Of a DNA stretch of 64,000 bases, positions 10,822 to 19,496 are shown piece by piece (position 1 is the stretch's first letter; every line of letters begins with the position of its first letter). The notes under the pieces were generated by a model. It was not told the DNA's origin. It saw nothing but the letters and a program-made list of their open reading frames with translations, and did not search any database. The stretch is from Guadua angustifolia (Eukaryota; Streptophyta; Magnoliopsida; Poales; Poaceae). The position numbers were made by a program, and so were the translations under genes. The stretch lies in contig JAYEVE010000525.1 of NCBI GenBank assembly GCA_036346375.1, positions 36,001 to 100,000 on the forward strand, given 5' to 3'.

Positions 10822-12285
10822 TTAACCAAGTGCAATTCTCTTATTTGGAGAGCGCTTCCTCTTAACGACTGTACTACTCTGTAGCTCCCGAATCTCACAA
10901 GTATAGATATAATTATGGTAGGGTGGTATGTGAGACTTCCATGCGAGGACTTTAAATTTTCCATGAGGCTTGACGCTTCCATATATCATATCTTGGATTG
11001 TTATCTTAGGAATATCCTCCTGAGAAGAGCATGTTTGATACTGATCATAAACAAATAAATCTTCAGTAGCTCTACCCAATCTTCGAAGATAAGTGGGTTT
11101 ATTGTCGTTCATAAGATCGTGTGGATGTTCACCAAATTTAGAGAGATATTTCTGTATGTGCCCTCTCAATGATGACAGGTTCTTGCACCAAAGGTGTATG
11201 TCAAAGTTTTCTCTCAACCAGCAAGCAGTAATGTTTGCACCAATGAGAGTTCGATGCAACGCCTTGGCTATCTCCATGGCCAAATATGCCAATCTTGGGT
11301 GCATCTCAGGATCTGTGCTTCCGAAGGTAATTACCTTGAAGAAATACCAAAACTCTTCACGAGATAGATGTTTAAGTGCTAGAGCCTGCGTTGTTCCAAA
11401 CTTCATGATCTTGTCTGATCGACTTGTGATTATGATTTTACTACCACTTGTTGTGCACTGTTTAAAAGCAGAATACAATCTTTTCCATGCACCTTCATTG
11501 AGATCCCCAACTACCTCAACAACAACTAGCAATCGTTCGTCTTCGTTCAAGGAACAATTTTGATATTTCATCCCAAGCATTCCATCTCTAAAATCATTGT
11601 CGCTCAAGAAGACAATACGTGAAAAATAATTACGGACTCTTAGATCATTGCAGACATGAGCGACAAGGGTGCTCTTCCCCACTCTGCCTCGACCAACAAT
11701 AGGTAGGACATCACGATTGTCAACATTGGGGGGTCCAGCGTGCAGCAGGAAATTGATGACCAGTTGCATTTCCATTTGGCGGCCAAACATGCACTTGTTC
11801 AACAAGAGATGCATGCTATAAGGCTGGCGGCACAACCGAGGGTAGCTATTCAAGAACACGACTAACTCATTCACATCAAGAAGCATGGTGTTCAAACTGT
11901 CGAGCGCCTCTTGCATTTCTTCTGAAGTCTGTGTACTGCTACTAGAGAGACGAAGACGTTTTGCATAATGGAATTTACACATATATGAAGAGTGACTCAC
12001 CGCCTGATCTTCAGCCTCCCCTTCTTGGTGAGCACGGTATCTGAAGGTGTCAAGTACATAGTAACCTCGGTACATCGCCTCTCTTAGCATGCTCAGCTGC
12101 TGGAGAATCCCTTGGTTTGTGAGGTGACGCCCTGCGGCCTCCTCGACGATGACCTGTGCCCGGAGTAGAATCCTTTGTAGTCTATCCTCCACGGCCATCG
12201 CCGGCTGCTTGGAGCATTTATTGATGAAGAAACTGATGGATCTATTGACGATTTCACCCAAGGCTGCAGAAAGGAATATCTCCAT
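10822..12285 (-). CDS. NB-ARC resistance-like protein lacking LRRs
   Basis: Single-exon frame of 487 residues. I place the start at the ATG giving MEIFLSAALGEIVNRSISFF, the usual beginning of this grass NLR subgroup; an in-frame ATG 14 codons upstream (12327) is possible. Residues 1-100 form a helical Rx-N-like region. The nucleotide-binding domain has a P-loop GRGRVGKST (about 198-206), a kinase-2 strand LLVVVE (252-257) where the usual Asp is Glu, and an RNBS-B strand GSKIIITSRSD (281-291). The GLPL motif is replaced by the divergent GANITACW. After about 400 residues a short basic tail (KRKRSPNKR) ends the protein; no MHD motif and no leucine-rich repeats are visible. Intact NLRs are ATP-switched immune receptors. 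This truncated form may be a regulatory or helper relic, or a pseudogene that kept its frame. No transposon interrupts it. Confidence 0.8.
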   Translation of the reverse strand: MEIFLSAALGEIVNRSISFFINKCSKQPAMAVEDRLQRILLRAQVIVEEAAGRHLTNQGILQQLSMLREAMYRGYYVLDTFRYRAHQEGEAEDQAVSHSSYMCKFHYAKRLRLSSSSTQTSEEMQEALDSLNTMLLDVNELVVFLNSYPRLCRQPYSMHLLLNKCMFGRQMEMQLVINFLLHAGPPNVDNRDVLPIVGRGRVGKSTLVAHVCNDLRVRNYFSRIVFLSDNDFRDGMLGMKYQNCSLNEDERLLVVVEVVGDLNEGAWKRLYSAFKQCTTSGSKIIITSRSDKIMKFGTTQALALKHLSREEFWYFFKVITFGSTDPEMHPRLAYLAMEIAKALHRTLIGANITACWLRENFDIHLWCKNLSSLRGHIQKYLSKFGEHPHDLMNDNKPTYLRRLGRATEDLFVYDQYQTCSSQEDIPKITIQDMIYGSVKPHGKFKVLAWKSHIPPYHNYIYTCEIRELQSSTVVKRKRSPNKRIALG

Positions 12286-13117
12286 TTGAGGGACTCTGTC
12301 CTCAACGATTGTGCAACGGGTGGACAAGAGAATGGATAGTGAGTCGAGGAATGTGATGTCTCTGAAACCCAGTTTATGCTCTGCTTCTGGTCATTGCTGG
12401 TTACGAAAGTCAAGCCTCATGGTCAAAACTCAGAGATCAAATGACGAACAAGAACAGAGAGAGACGGAGAGACGAATTACCATAGAAAATGCCTCTGTCT
12501 CTTTGTTGTGAGCGCCGAAAATCAATCCATTCCAAGCACATGTTCTCTGACATTTGGGCTTCCGCTCTCCTGTACCTGCTGGTCACTGTTACTGCCTGAG
12601 TTTTTCTTTCTTTCTTTATTAGATATATTTGACTGATGAATAGCAAAAGGTATAACTCTTGACCCTTGGGTCTTTGCTTACTGAATCATCAACGTCTGTT
12701 TATCTGCAGAATTTGCCGTGCAGCCTACGCTGCTATTACATCCTTTAATTCTGAAGGGTCGACTTGGTGACAAGAGGAGGGATGAAGGATCACAATTAAA
12801 TTTTTTCTCACTCAGTTGATTTAACTAAAATTTTACTTGAAACACTCAAATGCAAAGGAGCAAAACAGATAAAATCTTGGTCTTGAATTTGTTTGTGGGT
12901 TGTGATGATCAAGTTGATCTTGGATATTCTTCTACTTGTCACAGCAAGCAAAAACACGAGAAACAAAAACCACAAACACATTCTACAAAATTTTCTAAAG
13001 ATTAAGGAAAGAGATCGAGTTCTTGCGAAGGATTACCTAGATGATGAAGATATGATCTAAAGAAGATTCATCCATTAATCATATATACTCTGGCACAAGA
13101 AGCACAAACAAGTAGAA
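12286..13117. other. Upstream flank of the NB-ARC gene, no other gene
   Basis: Presumed leader and promoter on the minus strand. No clear TATA box was found. The remainder is AT-rich without recognisable features. Confidence 0.4.
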
Positions 13118-13262
13118 GGAGGGGAGTCAAATTCAACTTAAGAGAATGTAAATTGTAAGAAATTAAATTGCGGAATTTAAAAAGCAAGTAGAAAGAGAGG
13201 AGGCAAATCCAACTTACGAGAATGTAAATTGCAAGAAATTAAATTACAGAATTTAAAGTGCC
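13118..13262 (+). repeat. Tandem duplication of about 75 bp
   Basis: Two adjacent imperfect units each contain GAGAATGTAAATTG(T/C)AAGAAATTAAATT, starting about 75 bp apart. Non-coding. Confidence 0.75.
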
Positions 13263-13445
13263 AGATTTAAATGTTGAATTTAAGACATAATGTAAATGCT
13301 AAAACTAAATTCAAAAAAGTAAGTAAAAGTTTATTTCTTTGAAGGAATATTTACAAAGCCTCACAGCAAAGTGGACAAAACTTAAAAGAGCACACAAAAT
13401 CTTCAAGAGGGGAAGCTACCCCTCCCCTCTATTTATACTATTCTT

Positions 13446-13575
13446 GAGTCATCCTCCACCCTTGGATGAGTTCTACTTGACCCTTAAGTAACTTCACTAA
13501 ATGTTGAGATTGAGTCATCCTCTACCATTGGATGAGTTCCACTTGACCCTCAAGAAACCTCATCAAGGGTTAAGA
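13446..13575 (+). repeat. Tandem duplication of about 70 bp
   Basis: Two units share GAGTCATCCTC(C/T)ACC and TTGGATGAGTTC(T/C)ACTTGACC. Together with the neighbouring tandem pair it suggests local replication slippage in an old repeat. Confidence 0.7.
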
Positions 13576-14524
13576 TTCATTCAAGTTAACTTAACTGCTA
13601 CTCTATCATTTAAATCGCAATCCAACGACTCTCCTTGATCAAGTAGCCCCAAGTTAGCATCTCAGTTGTTACCTTATTTTTTAGGCTTGCAGCGACTCCG
13701 TCTCTAGTCATCCTCCAGCGGTCTCGTAACCATTGCTTTGATACCACTTGTGGTGACCCATATAATTAACCCAACACAACGATAGTAACCTTGTCATTAA
13801 TCTTGAGTTAATTACACTGATCTGTGTATATTAGCTAACAAAATATCGAGTGAACCCGACACTTTATCAGTTAATACATCGAATTTAGAGTGTTGCAATA
13901 GAACATTAATTAGAGTCTCATAGGAAACTTATTACATTTCCAGCCATGTAGCATACCATCTTACAGTTCATGTCTCATCATAAAATTTGCAACAAAAGCT
14001 TAAATATAACATTTATACTATATTATACCCTAGAGAACGAGGGCCTCTACTGTAAGGGCCACTACTCCACCCAGTCTTCTAGGTAGTCCTCCGCCTCCTC
14101 ATCACTCTAGTCCTACGGGTGGCTATCCAACAACTCCTCCATGGTGTATCTATAGCACTCAGAGTCTAAGACAATATGGAATTATACAAGGGTGAGTACG
14201 TGCTCAGCAAGTATTAATAACAAAATGCAATTATGTTTTTTACTTCCTAGAACCATCTCAAAACCTTTCCACAAATCCTTTCCTCCAATCTTTTTTTGTA
14301 TCAAAAATAGGTTTTATTATGAAAATATGTGTTGTGATTTTTAGTTATGAAAATTTCTACCAATACTCGTATACGAGGAAGATTTAACTTTCGTAGCCTC
14401 CAATCCAGGAGACATATATAAATTCATGATTTTAACCCTGCGCAGATTTTATATCACTTTACCTATGGTGAACCCAACCTTAGTTAGGAACCAAGAATGT
14501 TTATCACTACTCCGATATTTAGAT
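13576..14524. other. Probable old retrotransposon fragment
   Basis: The stretch near 14185-14215 (GGGTGAGTACGTGCTCAGCAAG) resembles a motif common in grass LTR-retrotransposon remnants. No ORF, LTR pair or primer site was found. Confidence 0.35.
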
Positions 14525-14800
14525 CTCCGACCATAAACACCTACCAGTTGTACTCTGTACTAAATTCGATGGTACTATTATACGGGACGGCCAGCTGTAC
14601 TCCTTCTCGAAATCGGTGGTACTCATATACCCTAATCACCTTCCAGTCGTACTGCTTCACGAATTCGATGGTACTAAGACATGAGGTGACCAATTGAACT
14701 CCTCAAAATCGGTGATACTCATTTCATAGCCAGTTGTCTTTTGTCATTTTGATTATTGAGACCGCTAGTTGTCTGCTGTCATTTTGATTATATCTATCTA
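14525..14800 (+). repeat. Short tandem repeats, about 60-70 bp units
   Basis: Three to four degenerate units built on CAGTTGTACT, (A/T)(A/C)GAAATCGGTGGTACT or GAATTCGATGGTACT, followed by two copies of (T/C)AGTTGTCT..TGTCATTTTGATTAT at about 14730-14790. Function unknown. Confidence 0.65.
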
Positions 14801-14984
14801 GTTTTCACTATTGCTATCCTGTGTTGCTCTGCTGGTTTGGCGGGGAAAAATGGGCGGTTAGCTAGACGTGGGGGGAATGAAAATACAGTGCAGTGCAGTG
14901 CAGGTGGTGAAGGGATAGCGCTGGTTATTCCTCGCCGACCCCGCCATCCTTCGCCGCTGTCGCGCGTTTCACCAGACGCCTCCT

Positions 14985-15303
14985 ATGCTGGGCTTCATCC
15001 ACAACCTTGGGGACGCCCCCCTTCCCCCCGCTTCGTCCCCACCGCACCTTCTGCCCTCCCTTCCCCGGTCACCGTCTCTGGTGGACGCTCGACTGCCACG
15101 GCGGCGCCTTCTTCGACGGGGCGGATGGAGCCGTGAACCTCGTCGTCTGGGACCCCTTTACGGGCGGCCGCCGGGAGCTGTGTGAGCCCGCGATCCCGTA
15201 CACGTACTACCCCGGCGCGGTGCTCTGCGCCGCGGGCGGTGGCTGCGACCACCGCGACTGCCATGGCGGCCCATTCCTCGTGGGCACCAATGACGATGTC
15301 ACG
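14985..15303 (+). pseudogene. F-box gene middle part (copy C)
   Basis: Frames in this GC-rich block read PMLGFIHNLGD (about 14983), TLDCHGGAFFDGADG, NLVVWDPFTGGRREL and CDHRDCHGGPFLVGTNDDVT. These are the central and late parts of the same F-box family as copies A and B. There is no F-box upstream, the frame shifts near 15007, and the copy stops at a TGA at 15304. The block upstream (14750-14980) is not homologous to copy B, so the copy is 5'-truncated. Confidence 0.65.
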
Positions 15304-17253
15304 TGAGCGTGCCCGTGCTCGTCGGAGACTGGTGAGTGGAGAGCGCCGGCCTCCGTTCACCTTGGCTCACACACCTACATTGAAAGGTCGAAATCTCATA
15401 TAGTCGTATGCACCAAGTTACTGCAACCTAATTTTTGTTTGGTTCAACTTCGTAAGGACCATTCTTGAAATCGGCTAGATATGGATGTCAACTTATTGAT
15501 CCATTATTATGTTATTAGTTTGTGGTCAATCTGAAGCATAGATCTTAAACCCAATCGTGTAAGCATTCCAAATTACATATAGCTCGTAGGTGTGAATGTT
15601 GAACTCTATAATGGCTACAAGTTTTTTTCATTAATAATATTATCTTTTCAGATGATGCTCTTGGTTTATCTTTTGGTACCAACTCTTGGTACCTCTTAGT
15701 CCTATCCTTTGGTATAACTTTTGATAGCTCTTGGTACTATCTTAATGTAAATTTTGGTACCTCCTCCTAACGATGGTAAAAAGTCTTTTCAAGATATACC
15801 TCCGTTGCTATAACCCTTTACATTCCGTAACTGTGATAGTGTGATTTGTTAATGTTAGCCTGTGAGCAATATGTCAGCTAGCGACACAGAAATATAAATG
15901 ATGATATCGATGCTCAACAAAGCGGGGTGTTTCTCTGGAGTGCAAAATTATAAATGCTTCTTCTGCTAATAAGCTTGTTCTCTTTGGGTTAGCGGGGAAT
16001 TGTTAGTCGTTGTCCATTGAGGGGAAATTGGTCCATCACCCAGCTGATATTTTCAAAATTCGTCAGTTTCTACAGCAAGATTGTTTACCACCCTTGAGGT
16101 ACCAAAATTTACATTGAGGTAGTACCAAAAGGTAATGTCTCTTGTGCAGCAGTGGGAGCAGTTTCTACAGGTGAGGGGCCAGGAACGGCTGCTTCAAGTA
16201 CAATGACAAACTCAAGGTGCTCATTGGAGGGCTTCTTGATCAAGGGGAAAGTTGGTAGTGATGATGGTAAATAGCATTAGCTCTGTGGTGGGACAACTGT
16301 CAAAACTCTTTAGCATTAGTGAGGTTGGCGCTGATCAGTCTGTTGGCCTTGAGGCTTTCTTACTTTCTATTTGAGGGGTTGTTTCTCTTAAGTTTGTTAG
16401 CCTGATCGTTGATGTCAAGTAATATTGGCTTGCCTGTAAGCTGGTAACCCCTGCATCTTCCTACTCTGTTAACATCGCATTCCAGAAGTTTAGCTTGAAA
16501 TGAAAGCCAGGAATGAATATGATTCCTTCTGTCCAAAAGTACCTACGATCAATAAAATGAATGTATGAAATTAGAACATTGCTATTCCGTATGCGCTATG
16601 TTACTCCTACCTAATTTTGGTTTGCTTTGACTTGTTGCAGCTTGAAATTGGCTGGCTATAAGTCGAAACTTATCGATCTACTATATTATCATGCTGTTTC
16701 CTTCGTGGCCAAATAAGTGTGAATGTTGATCTATATCATGGTTAAATTTTCTTTATCTAAAAAAAAATCATGGTTAAATTTTATGCATTTGTATCTTTTC
16801 AGATTGTTCTAGCGGCAGATTGTCACTGCGTGTGACGACACAGTGACCCATTCATTAGCTTTTGAGTGTGCATCTGTTGGCAACTTGTGGAGCTGATGAA
16901 GTCTTGCTTTCAGTTTGGGCAGTTTATGAAAAGAGCAAGCCATCGTGGTCAGTTAGTATGTTTACGTTCATTGAATTATTCGTGATTGTGACCTAAGATC
17001 GATGTTCCATGTTTGCATTAGGCTCGTTTGAGTTAATGAGCCACTTGGTACTGAAGATCTGTTGAACCTGTCGTTCTTTAGTTTGCTCTTCTGAAAAACG
17101 ATGCTTTTGTAACTTCACTTTCGTTTCTTGTACACGTTTTCCTGAGTAATTAGTTTCAACCTTTTCAGGCATACACTTGGAACTGAAAATATTAAAGTTA
17201 CGGCTAATTTCGGTAAAGCAGCTATTAGTATAATGCACTGTAAAATTTCTCAA
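15304..17253 (+). repeat. F-box-family intron/flank repeats
   Basis: Non-coding. Contains further copies of the TTTTCAGAT(T)G splice-acceptor-like block and the GGCAGATTGTCACTG block (about 16798-16830). Also holds an AAGTTTAGCTTG(A)AATGAAAGCC block at 16489, which recurs uninterrupted after a LINE tail at 18420. An inverted-repeat pair is listed separately. Confidence 0.5.
15731..16130. repeat. Inverted-repeat pair, arms about 33 bp
   Basis: The left arm (15731-15763, TTGGTACTATCTTAATGTAA then ATTTTGGTACCTC) pairs with the right arm (16096-16130, GAGGTACCAAAATTTACATT then GAGGTAGTACCAAAA) with few mismatches, about 330 bp apart. Other TTGGTACC words lie just to the left. This could be the ends of a decayed DNA transposon; no target duplication was identified. 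Confidence 0.55.
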
Positions 17254-17509
17254 ATCGTAATCAGTTGAACTCTGTCTGACGAATTGAACGTCTGGAAATC
17301 TGCAGCAGTGTAGTATTGTTGACTACAAGGAGTTCGTTAGGAAGCCATACTCTCGCTGCCTCCTGGGTCCCACCTGTCGGAGACTTCCCTCGAGCTGGTT
17401 GAATCGAACCAAGTAGCAGCAAGCAGGCTAGTCCGACCATTCGTGGTCCCCATCTCACTCGCCCGGCGGACAAGCCGACAGCAACCGAGCGAAGCGAGCA
17501 ACGCGATCG

Positions 17510-17680
17510 ATGGCGATGCAGCCTTCGTCGCGGCAAAGCCGTCGCCAGTCGCCACCGGAGCTGGTCGACGACCTCATGGCCGAGATCCTGGTCTGCCTCC
17601 CGCTGTACAACCCCGCGCTTCTCCGTCGTCTGCAAGCCCTGGCGCCGCCTCCTCGCCGACCCCGCGCATCACCTCTTTGT
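17510..17680 (+). pseudogene. F-box gene 5' fragment (copy D)
   Basis: ATG at 17510 gives MAMQPSSRQSRRQSPPEL and VDDLMAEILVCLPLYNPALL. The expected core S(V/L)VCKPWRRLLADPA is encoded out of frame at about 17619-17664, so the same upstream shift as in copy B disables it; the frame stops at TGA about 17679. Homology to the family ends there and a miniature retrotransposon starts at 17692. Confidence 0.65.
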
Positions 17681-17691
17681 TGATGGCCTTA

Positions 17692-17966
17692 TGTTGAAGT
17701 ATAAGTGAATTGCTTATCTTTTTTTATCAACTTAAGTTTTTAGGTGAATTGACTGGTGCATACAACTTAATATGGTATCAGAGCTAAGAGGTCTCGAGTT
17801 TAATATCCGGTTGATGCAATTAAAAAATAATAATTGCAGCACATTTCTATTCATGTCGTAAGCTTGAGAGAGCCGTGAGGGGGAGTGTTGAAGTATAAAT
17901 GAATTGTCTACTTTTTCTCATTAACTTAAGCTTTTGAGTGAATTAACCGGTGCATGAAACTTAATA
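17692..17966 (+). mobile_element. Miniature LTR retrotransposon (TRIM/SMART type), 275 bp
   Basis: Two direct repeats of 81 bp (17692-17772 and 17886-17966), both starting TGTTGAAGTATAA and ending AACTTAATA, surround a 113-bp interior. TGGTATCAGAGC (17773-17784), the initiator tRNA-Met primer site, follows the left repeat directly, and a purine tract GAGGGGGAG precedes the right repeat. This is the full set of cis signals with no coding region. No matching target duplication was found, and the ends lack the usual CA, so the exact borders may differ slightly. Confidence 0.75.
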
Positions 17967-17999
17967 CTCTCAAGTTCGACGTTTGTGGTTATCTATTGC

Positions 18000-18416
18000 T
18001 CGATAGATTCGCCTACCAACACTCCTACCGGATTAATAGGAATCGGCGACACATCTAGAGCAGTTGAACCTTGACCGGGGTAAACTACGTGTTGGGACTT
18101 CAGAAAGGGATCAAAACACTAATCATCTCAACACGTTGGCAACGATGAAAAGAGCACAATAGCAGAGTCTTCCAAAACAAATGGTCAACCAATGAAGACA
18201 TCCTTCAATCAATCAAGCATGAGGCACCAAACTAGATTTTTGCTGAAGTGGCGAAACTAAAAGAATGGTAGAGCGACCAACTTGGGAGAACCCATATGTC
18301 TCCTTTGTTTTTCTTTCCTTTCCTTTTCCTTTGTACCGAATCTGGCGCAGTATCATGCGCCTTATAAATTTGTTCTATCCTCCTAATATAAACACAATGT
18401 CAGCTGTCTTTCAAAA
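18000..18416 (+). mobile_element. 5'-truncated LINE fragment
   Basis: Reads, with stops, as the last part of a LINE ORF2 (FQNKWSTNEDILQSIKHEAP, then AEVAKLKEW near 18160-18270) followed by a 3' UTR rich in TTTCCTTTTCC and a short A-rich tail at about 18413. The sequence after the tail matches the unfilled paralogue at 16489, which places the right border. A different LINE family member from the one at 19.2-38.2 kb. Confidence 0.6.
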
Positions 18417-19180
18417 AAGAAGTTTAACTTGCAATGAAAGCTGGGAATGAATATGATTTGTTCTGTCCAAACGTACCTATATAAAAAAATTGAATGAATG
18501 AAATTAAAACATTGCAACTTCATATGTGCTATGCTACCCCTACCTAATTTTGGTTTGCTTCAACTTTTTATGGCTTGAAATTGGCTGGCAATAAGTATAA
18601 ACTTATCGATTTGCTATATTATCATGCTGTTTCCTTTGTGGCTGTTGAATTATGATCCAAATTCAGAAGAAGAAGGAGAAGGCTAACTTCTGTCGGAGCG
18701 GAGCGGAGGCCCGTCGCCGGGGAGGCTTGGTCATTACCTTATATAATCATCTTGTAAGCCGTCGCGAGTATAGTCTCCGACGTTTTGTAAACTCTCCCGA
18801 AATAGTGAAGTTTGCCGGCCGGCGCCCGTGGTTTTTTCCCCTTCGCATTGGAGGGGTTTTCCACGTTAATTCCTGTGTTCTGATCTGTGTTGGTTTGATC
18901 TTCTTCGTTCTATTTTGCGTGTCGATTGCTAACAGTGGCCAATCTGAAGCACTCCATATAAGTGTGAATGCTGATCTATATCATGGTTAAATTTTATGCA
19001 TTTGTATCTTTTCGAATCGTTCTAGCGGCAGATTGTCACTGCCTGTGAGGACACAGTGGCCCATTCATTAACTTTCTTGTACAAGGTTTCCCGAGTAATT
19101 AGTTTCAGCCTTTTCAGGCATACACTTGGAACTGAAAATATTGAAGTTACGGCTAAGTTCGGTGAAGCGGCTGCTAAGCT
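18417..19180 (+). repeat. F-box-family flank repeats
   Basis: Non-coding. Repeats blocks also seen at 16489-16560, 16620-16700 and 17130-17220, with a GC-rich unrelated insert near 18650-18940. It ends where the large LINE begins. Confidence 0.5.
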
Positions 19181-19496
19181 AAAATGCAGATACGCTCTGA
19201 GCCCCTATTTTGCGTTAGATACGTATCTGTGAACCATCCACAAAGACTCGGTTAACCTTGCTCCGGTTGTCCGGCCAGCCCGTCGCTCTCCGGCGAGCAG
19301 AACCATTTAGAGCTCTCTTCCATCATTGATCCGCTCTACCCGATGACCGACGACGAAATGCCGGCGAGTTGCGATCTGGTGGTTATAATGGGGTTCGATC
19401 TGTAAAATCCTATGCCCGTAAAACATGAGATTAATTATGTGCTGCTAGGGAGGGGAGGGCGGTAGCAACAGCTCGCTCCGGCAGGGGCAAGCGCTT

